DNA from: Spartobacteria bacterium UBA695
GTDB taxonomy: Bacteria; Verrucomicrobiota; Verrucomicrobiia; Chthoniobacterales; Chthoniobacteraceae
Direction of reading: 5' to 3'
Length of the DNA stretch: 64,000 nt
Assembly (NCBI GenBank): GCA_002298145.1
Contig: DBMP01000009.1
Coordinates: 12,846-76,845 of the forward strand
The position numbers and the translations under genes are program-made. This document shows positions 34,876 to 44,195 of this stretch, one piece after another. How positions within the stretch are numbered: position 1 is the first letter of the stretch; every line of letters starts with the position of its first letter. The notes beneath the pieces are model-generated. The model made no database searches and was not told where the DNA came from. It saw only the letters and a list, made by a program, of their open reading frames with translations.

Positions 34876-35856
34876 ATGAGTTTCCCGCGAGCCTCCATCT
34901 GTGTTCCTGTTTATAACACAGCTCCTTACATCCGGCAATGCATTGAAAGCGTTCTGGCTCAGGATTCCAATGACTGGGTCCTGCTGGTAGCCGATAATTG
35001 TTCGACCGACGGCACTTGGGAAATCCTGCAAGAGTTCCGCGACTCCCGCATCAAACTATTCCGGCACGAACGGAATATTGGGGTCATGAACAACTGGAAT
35101 TTCGTCCGGGAAAAAGTCGAAACGGATTACTTCTGCATGCTTGGTTCGGACGATTTTTTGTTTCCTAACTTTGTCCGGAGTAAAGTCTGCCTGCTCGATT
35201 GCTACCCTGAGGCCCCGCTCGCCTATAGCTGGGCCGTTCACGTGGATCAAAACAGCAAGGTGATCCCTAGGCTCTCCGATGACGCGCCGTCGGTCTTATC
35301 CAAGCCGCCCATCGAACCGAGCAGCGAAGCCCTGAAACGGATGCTGCTTTACTGCTACATCAACATTAGCAACGTCATGTTTCGCCGCTCTGCGCTTGCC
35401 ACCCGCGGCATCACCTTTGACAGTCGCTGGCGCTTTTGTGGCGACTGGGCGATCTATGTTGAACTTGCCCTCTTTTACCCGTATCTCCTTTTGGATCCGG
35501 AGAAGGGCGCGTCCTACCGCTTCCATCTTTCCAACGACACTGCGCAGAACAAGCACAGCTTCGAATGGGCCATGGAACAGCAGCTACACCTATTGACCAG
35601 TTTCGAAGAGCATCCTGGGGAATGGGCCAGCCACGGTATCGATATCGGTGCGGAATCCCAGCGCCGGACCGCCCACCTTTGGATGATCGCGCTGCAACAA
35701 CTCAAACGGGGACAATTTTCCAATGCCTCGGCGGCATGGGCACTCTATCGCCGTTTCCACCCGGCGCAATCCGCGTTGCGCGATTTCGTCAAATTGCTGG
35801 GCAATCGCTTAACCCCCGGACGCAGAGAACGCATTATCCACAGCGCTGACTCATGA
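34876..35856 (+). CDS. Glycosyltransferase family 2
   Basis: This 326-residue GT-A fold transferase begins SICVPVYNTAPYIRQCIES and carries NCSTDGTWE near residue 42 and the metal-binding MLGSDDFLFP near 95. The acceptor domain follows, with FRRSALATRGITFDSRWRFCGDW near 175. It would add one sugar to the lipid-linked repeat unit at the cytoplasmic face. It overlaps the downstream flippase gene by four bases, showing an operon. The donor sugar cannot be predicted. Confidence 0.9.
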   Translation: MSFPRASICVPVYNTAPYIRQCIESVLAQDSNDWVLLVADNCSTDGTWEILQEFRDSRIKLFRHERNIGVMNNWNFVREKVETDYFCMLGSDDFLFPNFVRSKVCLLDCYPEAPLAYSWAVHVDQNSKVIPRLSDDAPSVLSKPPIEPSSEALKRMLLYCYINISNVMFRRSALATRGITFDSRWRFCGDWAIYVELALFYPYLLLDPEKGASYRFHLSNDTAQNKHSFEWAMEQQLHLLTSFEEHPGEWASHGIDIGAESQRRTAHLWMIALQQLKRGQFSNASAAWALYRRFHPAQSALRDFVKLLGNRLTPGRRERIIHSADS

Positions 35857-37394
35857 AGTTCCGCAATACCATTTTAACAGGAGCCTCCTCATATATTCAG
35901 ATTGGGGCGATTATGTTAACGCAGTTGGTGGCTATTCCGATGGCCCTGCGTTTTCTCGACAACGAACGTTTTGGGCTTTGGTCGTTCACTTCGCAGTCTC
36001 TCGGCTACCTGCTTTTGTTGGATTTCGGCGTCACCAATTCCATCGGGAGGCTTCTGACCGATCCGCTCCAGGGTAAGAACGAGAAGGTATGGAACGGGTG
36101 GATCAACCTCTTTCTTGCCATCCTGACCGTCCAAGGCCTGCTGGTCCTTGGAACAGGATTGTTCCTTGCAGACTCCATCCTGCATTGGTTCCACATCCCA
36201 GCTCCGCTGTTTTCCGAAGCCCGGACTCTGTGGATCTCCACGTTATTTTTGAATGCTCTCGGTTTTCCGTTCCGCATTTTAAACGGCATATTAGGAGCCC
36301 AAAACCGTTCCTACTGGTATTATTTTTCCACCAGCGCGGGAGCATTTCTTGGGCTGGGAGTTTTCTTCGTAACCTTGAAACTGGGTTTCGGCAGCTTGGC
36401 GTATGTGTTCTCACTAGCCTCCCAGACAGGATTGAACATCATCCTGATCATCATCGCCGTCCTCCGTGGGCCTAACCGGATCAGGATCTCCTTACAGGGC
36501 ATTCCTTGGCAACACGCCCGCGAACTTTTCGGATTCAGCTCTGCTGTTTTTGTCATCAACATCGCCGTGCAGGTTGTGCTAATGAGCCCCTCGCTTGTGA
36601 TTACCCGCGTTCTTGGGCTTGGAGCAGTCGCAAGCTATCTTCTGTGTGCAAAGGTGCCAACCCTTTTGATGCAACTGATCTGGCGCCCCTTTGACGCCTT
36701 CAATCCGCGGTGGCAGATCTGCTGGGTCAATGGTGAAACCGAATCGCTAAACCGTGAATTCGTCCAGATGCTACGCTTCACAATCGGCTTAACCTTCCTG
36801 GCTATGACCTGCAGCCTGGCCATGAACCGTTGGTTTGTCCTCCTTTTTGGAAAGGAACAACTTTATATTGGCAAGGACTTTGACTTTTGGTTTGCCGTGT
36901 TTGCCGTCGCCCAGATCTGGAACCGGTGTCTCGCCATCTCGTTCAGCTTGGCCAAAAAAATGAATTTATTCGCGGCGGTTATCGCAGGAGATGTCGTGCT
37001 TTCGTTAGGAGTCTCGATTCTTGGCACAAAGTATTTCGGGCTGGTTGGCTACATGTGCTCGTCAGCTATCTATTCGTTGATTGGAATTGGCATCTGCTTT
37101 ATCACATTCAGAGCCCCGCGCCTCATGGGCCTTCACACCAAGCAACTGATCCAAGGCTCCCAATCCATTTTACTTCTTTATACAGGGCTGCTCACCGCCA
37201 GCTTTTTGGTCTTTAAGAATATCAACCCGGAATTCAAAAGTATCATGTTCACTTCGGAAGCCGTTGTTGCTCTCCTGGGAATCGCCCTTTTTTGGTATAC
37301 CCTCCAAGATGAAATCGGCTGCGCCAGCCAGTGGCTAAAACAACAACTTGAAAAGCGGCGCAAACCGAGGGAAATCCTCGTTGCCAGCAAGTGA
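35853..37394 (+). CDS. Wzx-like oligosaccharide flippase
   Basis: This 513-residue protein has about 12-14 membrane helices and no soluble domain. It has the typical start of the polysaccharide transport family: GASSYIQIGAIMLTQLVAIPMALRFL, then FGLWSFTSQSLGYLLLLDFGVTNSI. It would move the undecaprenyl-linked repeat unit across the inner membrane. Its position inside the cluster next to a Wzy-like gene and many transferases supports a Wzx/Wzy-dependent pathway. It overlaps the preceding GT2 gene. Confidence 0.88.
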   Translation: MKFRNTILTGASSYIQIGAIMLTQLVAIPMALRFLDNERFGLWSFTSQSLGYLLLLDFGVTNSIGRLLTDPLQGKNEKVWNGWINLFLAILTVQGLLVLGTGLFLADSILHWFHIPAPLFSEARTLWISTLFLNALGFPFRILNGILGAQNRSYWYYFSTSAGAFLGLGVFFVTLKLGFGSLAYVFSLASQTGLNIILIIIAVLRGPNRIRISLQGIPWQHARELFGFSSAVFVINIAVQVVLMSPSLVITRVLGLGAVASYLLCAKVPTLLMQLIWRPFDAFNPRWQICWVNGETESLNREFVQMLRFTIGLTFLAMTCSLAMNRWFVLLFGKEQLYIGKDFDFWFAVFAVAQIWNRCLAISFSLAKKMNLFAAVIAGDVVLSLGVSILGTKYFGLVGYMCSSAIYSLIGIGICFITFRAPRLMGLHTKQLIQGSQSILLLYTGLLTASFLVFKNINPEFKSIMFTSEAVVALLGIALFWYTLQDEIGCASQWLKQQLEKRRKPREILVASK

Positions 37395-37470
37395 CCGTGT
37401 TCCAATTGACTGAATCGTCCACTTGCGGTGGCCCATCATTGAACCCATCTCCTCTTTGACCCAAGCCTGA

Positions 37471-38748
37471 ATGAAAATTCACGTTTTTGTAAATTCGCTA
37501 GGACTGGGGGGTACCGAAAAAGCAGCCTGCCGATGGGCATGGGGGCTTAAGGAGCGCGGCCACCAGATCACGGTCCTTACGCTAAACGACGGACCACGCA
37601 AACCGGAACTCGAAGCGCATGGTGTACCCGTGGAAGTCCTTCCACCTGATCCATTGTTCATCGCCCAGCTATTGGAACGCACAAAACCGGACGCCATTCA
37701 TACCCACTCCCCTGGGTTTCCAACCGAAGGCGATGTTCTTGGGCAAGCCTTGGCAAAAATCCCAAAGATCCCCGTGGTCCAAACCAATGTCTTCGGCCGC
37801 TTGGAAAACCCCACTGACCGCGCTTGGACCGATTTCCGTTTGTTTATCTCCTGGACCAGTTGCGTGCAGGCTGCACAGCGCGCATTCCTCAAGCTCGACC
37901 TCGAATTTTTCCGCAAAGCCAGCGTCGCAGTCTATCCGCTCGATTCGGACGACGGCCCATCCGCGCAAGAGATCGCCGATTTCCGCAGCGCGCATGGAAT
38001 CGCACCGGATGATGTGGTTTTCGGGCGCATTTCCCGGCCCGAGCCGAATAAATGGACCGACTTACCGCTTATGGCTTTCCGCAAAGCCCTGCAAAAGGAG
38101 CCATCCCTCAAGTTGATCCTTCGAGAACCGCCGCCTCTCGTGGCGGAGCAGCTCCGGAACGCCCCGGACCACGACCGGTTCATCATCCTACCCGCTACCA
38201 GCAACGCCTCCGAATTGCGTCTGACCCTCGCCAGCCTCGATGTGGTGCTGCATACCTCCAGCATCGGCGAGAGCTTTGGCTATGGCATCGCCGAACCGAT
38301 GAATTATGGAAAACCGGTAATCGCCAATTCTGTTCCCTGGCTCGACCAGGCACAGATCGAACTGGTGCGCCACAGCGAATGCGGCTATATCGCGAGCACG
38401 GCGGATACGATCTGCGAGGCCATTTTGAAACTAGCAACAAACAAAGAGCTTCGGATTTCACTAGGGGCCAACGCCCAGCGCCATATTCGCAAGCTAGCAT
38501 CGCCGAATTCATCGCTCAACCGGCTTGAAGAAGCCCTCGTCGCCACCGTCGAAGGCAAACCCAACCCCCACCGCGAAAGCGATCTGCAACAAGCCCAAGA
38601 TACCCTTGCCAAACTGAAAGCCCGCCAATTCGGTGAAACCTGGCGCGAACAGCTCGCACTGAGGCCCTTCTACTACCGCGTGCGCTTCCACCAGTGGCGA
38701 AAGGTGATCAAACAGCGACTTCATCCCCAGCCCTCAGCCCGGTTTTAA
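37471..38748 (+). CDS. Glycosyltransferase family 4
   Basis: This 425-residue GT-B transferase has an N-terminal domain with LGLGGTEKAACRWAWGL near residue 11. The C-terminal donor domain has FGRISRPEPNKWTD near 187 and the EX7E-type motif ESFGYGIAEPMNYGKPVI near 268. The last 60 residues are basic and could touch the membrane. It lies 12 bases before the next GT2 gene and 76 bases after the flippase gene. Donor and acceptor are unknown. Confidence 0.9.
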   Translation: MKIHVFVNSLGLGGTEKAACRWAWGLKERGHQITVLTLNDGPRKPELEAHGVPVEVLPPDPLFIAQLLERTKPDAIHTHSPGFPTEGDVLGQALAKIPKIPVVQTNVFGRLENPTDRAWTDFRLFISWTSCVQAAQRAFLKLDLEFFRKASVAVYPLDSDDGPSAQEIADFRSAHGIAPDDVVFGRISRPEPNKWTDLPLMAFRKALQKEPSLKLILREPPPLVAEQLRNAPDHDRFIILPATSNASELRLTLASLDVVLHTSSIGESFGYGIAEPMNYGKPVIANSVPWLDQAQIELVRHSECGYIASTADTICEAILKLATNKELRISLGANAQRHIRKLASPNSSLNRLEEALVATVEGKPNPHRESDLQQAQDTLAKLKARQFGETWREQLALRPFYYRVRFHQWRKVIKQRLHPQPSARF

Positions 38749-38760
38749 TTCCCCCCTCCC

Positions 38761-39594
38761 ATGCCCGCTCTTTCTCTCATTATATGCGCATGCGGTGAAC
38801 GGGACCATCTTGTCCGGCTCTTCGAGCATATCGAGGGCTGCTACAATGAGCTGCTGGTCATCCATGATGGACCGGACGAGAAAAATATCCGCAGCATCGT
38901 CGAAGATATCGGGGGGCGGTTTTTTGAACGACCACGTGCATTCCAGCAGGAGCAACATTGGAAGTTTGCCTTTGGCGCCGCAACACACGACTGGATCCTG
39001 CGAATGGATCCGGACGAATTCCCGTCCCCGTCGCTGCAACAATGGCTGATCCAGTTCCGGCAGTCTCCCGCGCCAGCAGAACCTACGGCCGGGTTTTCCT
39101 GCATCTGGCCAATGTGGAACGGGAAGAAAACAGTCACTCATGATTGGCCTGACCATCGCTGCTTGCTTTTTGACCGCAACCGCATCTCATGCGTTGGCAT
39201 CCCGGAGTGCATTCCGATACCGGACCCCGGCATGGTGTATGAAAAACTGCCCCTGATACTGGAGCACCAGCCAACGCGAAAAACCTACGGATTCCGTAAT
39301 ATTTTCTTGAGGAAACGCACTTGGCTTTGGACAAGGCAGGTAGGCAATCAATTGTTTTCGCCCGTGGAAAACCTGCAATGCTGGCGCACGGAACCCCATT
39401 GGCCGGAGTTCTGGGCGCGGATGCGGATGCGACCCTTGCGCACCGGCATTCTGGGGGGGCTGCGCGGGATGGCTATTGACTTCGCGCGATGCATCAAGCG
39501 GGGACGGTGGCCCCACCCCGCTTACTGGTTGTATCCTCACCACATCCAGTTTGGGATCGTCATTGCCTGGCTAAAGTGGAAACAGCGGCGTTAG
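38761..39594 (+). CDS. Glycosyltransferase family 2, short WaaE-like
   Basis: This 277-residue protein starts LSLIICACGERDHLVRL and has the acidic donor motif LRMDPDEFPSP near residue 83, as in WaaE-type transferases that act on lipid A core or O-chains. The remaining sequence is basic and aromatic-rich. It ends in a four-base overlap with the convergent GT4 gene at 39591, so it is the last gene of this plus-strand run. Confidence 0.8.
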   Translation: MPALSLIICACGERDHLVRLFEHIEGCYNELLVIHDGPDEKNIRSIVEDIGGRFFERPRAFQQEQHWKFAFGAATHDWILRMDPDEFPSPSLQQWLIQFRQSPAPAEPTAGFSCIWPMWNGKKTVTHDWPDHRCLLFDRNRISCVGIPECIPIPDPGMVYEKLPLILEHQPTRKTYGFRNIFLRKRTWLWTRQVGNQLFSPVENLQCWRTEPHWPEFWARMRMRPLRTGILGGLRGMAIDFARCIKRGRWPHPAYWLYPHHIQFGIVIAWLKWKQRR

Positions 39595-40748
39595 GGAGTG
39601 AGGAGATGATCGTAAATCCGGGTATAGTTCTCTACCATTTTCTCCGCGGTGAATCCCTTTTCCAAAATGGAAACGCGGCATTGATCCGACAACGTTCGGA
39701 GCAACGCCGGGTCGCCCATCAGCAAAGCCAAGGCATCTGCAAGTTCCCGCACCGAGCCGGGAGCCACCAATAAACCGTTGCGTCCGGGCTCGATCAGTTC
39801 GGGGATTCCGCCGACCTTTGAACCCACGGAGGGGCAACCGGCAAACAGAGCTTCCTCAAGCGCCAACCCCAAGGCTTCGATAAACGATGGAAACGCAAAA
39901 ATGGAGACCCCGCACAGCAAATCATCCACAGAGACCTCATCGAGAACCCCGAAAAACCGAACTCGCGCTTCCAAGCCGTTCGCGCGAACAACCTCCTGGA
40001 TCTGATTGAAATAATTCTTGTCCCCAACGTGGCCGACGATCCCCAACATCCAATCTGGATATTGGGCGGCGACTTCCGTAAAAGCTTTTATTAAAATCAA
40101 CTGCCCTTTTCTTGGGGCAATCGACGCGACATTTAAGATCATCTTTTCCCGAGGTTCGACCACCGGCTGTTTGCGGTTTTCATGGATTCTGGAATGGTAA
40201 AGCGTCTGAATTCGGTTCTTAAATGGAAACCAAAGTCGCCGTAAAAAATCCCGGTTCTCGTTTGAAACGGCAACCTCAAGTTCCAGATAACCCAAAAAAT
40301 GAAGACGCGAAAGCCACGCCCAAGGGAACAGAGCCAACTTGAACCAAAGCGGCTTTTGAGGCCCACAATAACCCCAATGCCAGGCCCCCAACAGATGGGT
40401 GGTAAGCAGGCAGGGCAATCCGATCCGGCGGCATGCGATGGCCGGGTGGCGCCCAAACACCCGCGATCCCCAAGCGTAGGGCATGTTGGCGTGAAAATGC
40501 ACCAATTCCACATCCAGGGCTTTCAATTGCCGGGCAAGATCTTGGGCCGATGCATAACCGGCCTTGCGGCTATCCCAATGAATATGGGCAATAGGTCCTT
40601 TGAATTCTCCCGCATCCCCTCCGGAAACAAGAACCACTTCGTATTTGGCCAAGATCCCCTCCAGCAAAGTTCGAACAACCACCTCGACCCCCTGGGCCCA
40701 CAGTAACGAACCTTCGCAACAAACAGCAATGCGGTGCTTTTTTTTCAT
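39591..40748 (-). CDS. Glycosyltransferase family 4
   Basis: This 385-residue GT-B transferase begins KKKHRIAVCCEGSLLWAQGVEVVVR. The donor domain has NVASIAPRKGQLILIKAF near residue 196 and the motif EALGLALEEALFAGCPSVGSK near 291. The histidine-containing VHFHANMPYAWG segment near 83 is typical of the N-terminal acceptor domain. It is oriented against the surrounding plus-strand genes and has its own upstream region (40749-41067). Confidence 0.9.
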   Translation of the reverse strand: MKKKHRIAVCCEGSLLWAQGVEVVVRTLLEGILAKYEVVLVSGGDAGEFKGPIAHIHWDSRKAGYASAQDLARQLKALDVELVHFHANMPYAWGSRVFGRHPAIACRRIGLPCLLTTHLLGAWHWGYCGPQKPLWFKLALFPWAWLSRLHFLGYLELEVAVSNENRDFLRRLWFPFKNRIQTLYHSRIHENRKQPVVEPREKMILNVASIAPRKGQLILIKAFTEVAAQYPDWMLGIVGHVGDKNYFNQIQEVVRANGLEARVRFFGVLDEVSVDDLLCGVSIFAFPSFIEALGLALEEALFAGCPSVGSKVGGIPELIEPGRNGLLVAPGSVRELADALALLMGDPALLRTLSDQCRVSILEKGFTAEKMVENYTRIYDHLLTP

Positions 40749-41048
40749 TTTACGACATCACAAAAAAACCAAGCCGCAGAATCCCACGGCATTGCCACCT
40801 GACAAATTCTGATTATCAGCCTTTTGAGAAGCTTAGGCCAACAGGATTTAAACAAAGGATGCACACAACAAATCGGTGGCTAAAATCCCCGGATAAAGCA
40901 TGTGAAATTTCGCCATGAGATCGGATTTCAGGAGTGAGTTTATAACCCGCAAGGCTATCAAAATTCGGATTACCTGCAAGGAGTTTAGACCCCTCGAACA
41001 CCGTTCTCCGGTTTTAATGCAACAAACGCGTCATCTGGTCTCAAATAG
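40749..41048. other. AT-rich divergent intergenic region without a recognisable gene
   Basis: About 300 bases separate two divergent GT4 genes. I see no coding frame with protein-like composition, no tRNA and no strong terminator. The region is visibly more AT-rich than the flanks and probably carries promoters for both directions. Confidence 0.5.
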
Positions 41049-41077
41049 TTGATTGCAGGTCTAGAGAATGCTATTTA
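41049..41077 (+). promoter_or_regulatory. Candidate promoter of the 41068-42231 glycosyltransferase gene
   Basis: TTGATT (41049-41054) and TATTTA (41072-41077) are separated by 17 bases. The -10 box overlaps the ATG at 41068. If this promoter is used, translation must begin further in, and a TTG at 41143 just before KILYDYG would fit. Confidence 0.35.
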
Positions 41078-42231
41078 GCGTAGATGCGGGCATCCGTTTG
41101 CTCCACAGGAACAGATATGCTAACCATATTCCCTCAGCACCCTTGAAAATTCTATACGACTACGGCGCTTTCCTTGATCAAAAGCAGGGAGGGGTTACCC
41201 GCATTATGAATGAAATCATCAGGCGGGAAATCCAGCGTAATAGCGTCGAGTGCCAGGTTTACGCAGGTTTTCATAAGAATACTGGCCTTCATGAAATTGC
41301 ATGTGAATTCCCGAACAACGTCCACGAATTTCTACTTCCCCAATCCATTGCCAAACAACGGGTTTTCCTGCCCATCAACAACGCCCTTTTCGTTCAGTTC
41401 GCTAAACGGTTCGCCCCCGATATCTGTCACTATACCTTTTTCAAAACTCCCAAAGTTCCGGTAAAAACTAAAACTGTAGTGACAATTCATGATCTGATTT
41501 TTGAGATCTTCCTCAAAACAGATAATCAGGTCAATGAACGCAGGGATGCACTTTCCAAGGTTGATGGGATTATTTGCGTATCCAATAACACCAAAAACGA
41601 TTTGTTGAAATTTTACGATGTTGGCAATAAGCCCATCTTGGTAGCCTATCACGGGAATGATCTAAATTCATCGCGTGCCGTTCCTCCCGACGTAGACGTT
41701 CCATATCTTCTGTACGTCGGGAACCGGGGTTCCCTATACAAGAACTTCGAACTTGTACTGAAGGCTTTTGCAAAATCAGATATGCTTAAGCCACTAAGCT
41801 TAGTGTGTTTTGGAGGAAGACCTTTCGACAAAACAGAATGGCGAACAATTCTAAAAGCAGGACTTGCAAACCGCGTATTTCACAGGTCCGGTTCCGACGA
41901 TACCCTGGCTGGTTTTTACCAAAATGCGATCGCGCTAATATATCCCTCACGATACGAAGGTTTTGGTTTGCCTCCAATCGAAGCCATGGCCTGTAGATGT
42001 CCCGTATTGGCCAGTAATGCGGCCCCTATGCCCGAGATTATTGGGAATGCAGCTTTATTCTTTGACCCAAATTCAGAAGATGATCTTCTAAATGCAATCA
42101 GTATCCTTTTGCATCAACCAGAGGTTCGCAAATCGTTAATCGACAACGGCCTTGAACGAACTCGCTTTTTTTCGTGGGACAAAACCGCGCTTCTGATTCA
42201 CCAATTCTACCAGAATCTTTTGGAATCGTAA
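41068..42231 (+). CDS. Glycosyltransferase family 4, low-GC
   Basis: This 387-residue GT-B transferase has the N-terminal KILYDYGAFLDQKQGGVTRIMNE typical of mannosyl/rhamnosyl transferases of O-antigen clusters. It also has TVVTIHDLIFEIF near residue 134, YVGNRGSLYKNFE near 215 and the donor motif EGFGLPPIEAMACRCPVLA near 296. The ATG at 41068 gives 26 residues before the family start; a TTG at 41143 is the alternative. Its base composition is clearly more AT-rich than the rest of the cluster, suggesting separate acquisition. Confidence 0.9.
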   Translation: MLFSVDAGIRLLHRNRYANHIPSAPLKILYDYGAFLDQKQGGVTRIMNEIIRREIQRNSVECQVYAGFHKNTGLHEIACEFPNNVHEFLLPQSIAKQRVFLPINNALFVQFAKRFAPDICHYTFFKTPKVPVKTKTVVTIHDLIFEIFLKTDNQVNERRDALSKVDGIICVSNNTKNDLLKFYDVGNKPILVAYHGNDLNSSRAVPPDVDVPYLLYVGNRGSLYKNFELVLKAFAKSDMLKPLSLVCFGGRPFDKTEWRTILKAGLANRVFHRSGSDDTLAGFYQNAIALIYPSRYEGFGLPPIEAMACRCPVLASNAAPMPEIIGNAALFFDPNSEDDLLNAISILLHQPEVRKSLIDNGLERTRFFSWDKTALLIHQFYQNLLES

Positions 42232-42241
42232 TATTGCGTCT

Positions 42242-44137
42242 ATGCCTCACCCCAATCAATTACTGGCAATCTGGATTTTTCTTTGCGCCTACCTAAATGT
42301 CGCGGGCTGGGTGCTCTCCGCCTTCCATGCCCTCAATTTTTGGGGTTATGCCATCACTTTACTCCTCGGGGCAGTGGGAGTCGTTGCCTTCTTTGCAAAG
42401 TATGGAGGGCCGCTGAGGCCGGTTCGCTGGGCCCGCCTGAAATGGCGCTACCGCCATGGCCTGCCACTCTGTTTCCTGGCCCTCGCCAGCCTGATATTTC
42501 TCGGCGGAGCCCTTTACGCGCCTTGTAATTACGACGCTCTCAGCTACCGGATTCCCCGGATCTGCCATTGGCTCGACCAACAGGGCTGGTACTGGATCGA
42601 CGGGGGCGGTGCACGAATGAATACCCGGGCCACGGGGTTTGAGTGGGTAATGGCTCCGTTGATTGCTTTGACCGGGTCGGCACGCCTGGTCTTCCTGATT
42701 AATTTCTCCGCATTCCTCTTCCTGCCAGGGCTTACGTTCCAAACGCTCCGTTTCCTGGGAGTGCGCCGAAGGGTGGCATGGAACTGGATGTGGCTCCTGC
42801 CAACCGCTTACATTTATGCTCTGCAGGCGGGCAGCGCAGGCAATGACGCCATCGCGGCGGTCTACTTTTTGGCCTCGATTGTATTCGCATTCAAAGCCCG
42901 GACATCCGGGAAGCTGGAGCCCTTGTTCTTTTCCATGCTAGCCATCGCGCTAGTTACGGCATCGAAGACCTCCAACGCTCCCCTGGCCTTGCCTTGGCTG
43001 GTGGCCGTCTGGCCCGCACTAAGCCTGCTTTGGAAGCAAAAGTGGCTCTCTGCGCTCTGTATCGTTCTTGCCGCAGGAGCCTCGTTCCTTCCGTTGGCGG
43101 TAATCAACTACCGCCTGTGCAAGGATTGGACAGGCCTTTCGCTCGAATCCGACTATTTCAAAAATCTTGGCCATGCCGCTTTGATCGGCAATACCATCCA
43201 GCTCGCCAGTCAAAACCTCATCCCCCCTCTGTTTCCCAGGGCCAAAGCATTGGAGAACGCCATCGTCCAATCGATCCCGGAACCGCTACAGAGTCGTTTG
43301 AAAGCTGGCTTCGAGGGCGGTTTTGATCTTTCGCTGGGGGAGCTCCAAATTGAAGAATTCGCGGGCGTCGGCTTCGGGATCGGCATCGTGTCCCTCTTTG
43401 CCTTTGGCTATGCCTGCGCGACCCGGCGGGAATACGCAGCTCAGGCCAACCTTTGCAAAACCAACCGGGATGCATTCCTCATGGCCACCGCAACTTGGAT
43501 TGCGTTTGCCGTCTTGCTGGACAAGTCTTACATCAGCGTATTCAGCCGGGTCAGCGCGGCCTACTACCCGCTCTTGTTTCTGCCACTGCTGGGGGCTGCG
43601 TCAGCTGAACGGCTCGTGCGCACCAAAGCATGGAAATCCATCGCCGTCTTCGCGGCATGCACCTCCATTTTTGTGGTCGTCACGACACCGGCTCGCCCGT
43701 TGTGGCCCGCCCTGACCGCTCTCAATGCCATCGACAAACACTTTTCCAATAGCTTAACCCAAAGGGCTCAGAGCGTTTACCAGAATTATCGGATACGCCC
43801 CTATGCTCTTGGGCCCGCGGTTCAGCAAATTCCCGAGGGAGTTAATACCATCGGCTTTATCTCAACAGGCGATGACGTCGAAGGCAGCTTGTGGCTGCCC
43901 TATGGAAAACTTCATCTCCGGAACATCAGCCTCAAGACCCCGCTGGAAAATCGGGATTTCGAGTATGTCTTGATTGTTCCCCTCGGTCTTTCCTTGCGTT
44001 GGAATATGACCACAGAACAGTGGCTCGCACGCTATCATGCCGAAGTTGTGGCCACGCCCAAGGTGCACCTGAAATTCACCCGCGGCGATGAGACGCTCTA
44101 CCTAGTCAAGTTCACCAAAGGGAAAAACCAGGAATAG
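42242..44137 (+). CDS. Polytopic membrane protein, GT39/ArnT-like glycosyltransferase candidate
   Basis: This 631-residue protein has about 11 membrane helices followed by a soluble tail of about 130 residues. The first large periplasmic loop holds NYDALSYRIPRICHWLDQQGW near residue 98, an acidic/aromatic loop like that of GT39/ArnT-type enzymes that take sugars from polyprenyl phosphates. A DPM1-like transferase that could make such a donor is encoded next door at 44196-45116. It starts 10 bases after the low-GC GT4 gene. The family assignment rests on topology and loop pattern, not on a clear catalytic motif. Confidence 0.65.
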   Translation: MPHPNQLLAIWIFLCAYLNVAGWVLSAFHALNFWGYAITLLLGAVGVVAFFAKYGGPLRPVRWARLKWRYRHGLPLCFLALASLIFLGGALYAPCNYDALSYRIPRICHWLDQQGWYWIDGGGARMNTRATGFEWVMAPLIALTGSARLVFLINFSAFLFLPGLTFQTLRFLGVRRRVAWNWMWLLPTAYIYALQAGSAGNDAIAAVYFLASIVFAFKARTSGKLEPLFFSMLAIALVTASKTSNAPLALPWLVAVWPALSLLWKQKWLSALCIVLAAGASFLPLAVINYRLCKDWTGLSLESDYFKNLGHAALIGNTIQLASQNLIPPLFPRAKALENAIVQSIPEPLQSRLKAGFEGGFDLSLGELQIEEFAGVGFGIGIVSLFAFGYACATRREYAAQANLCKTNRDAFLMATATWIAFAVLLDKSYISVFSRVSAAYYPLLFLPLLGAASAERLVRTKAWKSIAVFAACTSIFVVVTTPARPLWPALTALNAIDKHFSNSLTQRAQSVYQNYRIRPYALGPAVQQIPEGVNTIGFISTGDDVEGSLWLPYGKLHLRNISLKTPLENRDFEYVLIVPLGLSLRWNMTTEQWLARYHAEVVATPKVHLKFTRGDETLYLVKFTKGKNQE

Positions 44138-44195
44138 CCCCGCAGCCTCCATCACTGACAACGATAGCCCACCCCACGGTCTTCACCGCATCCGG

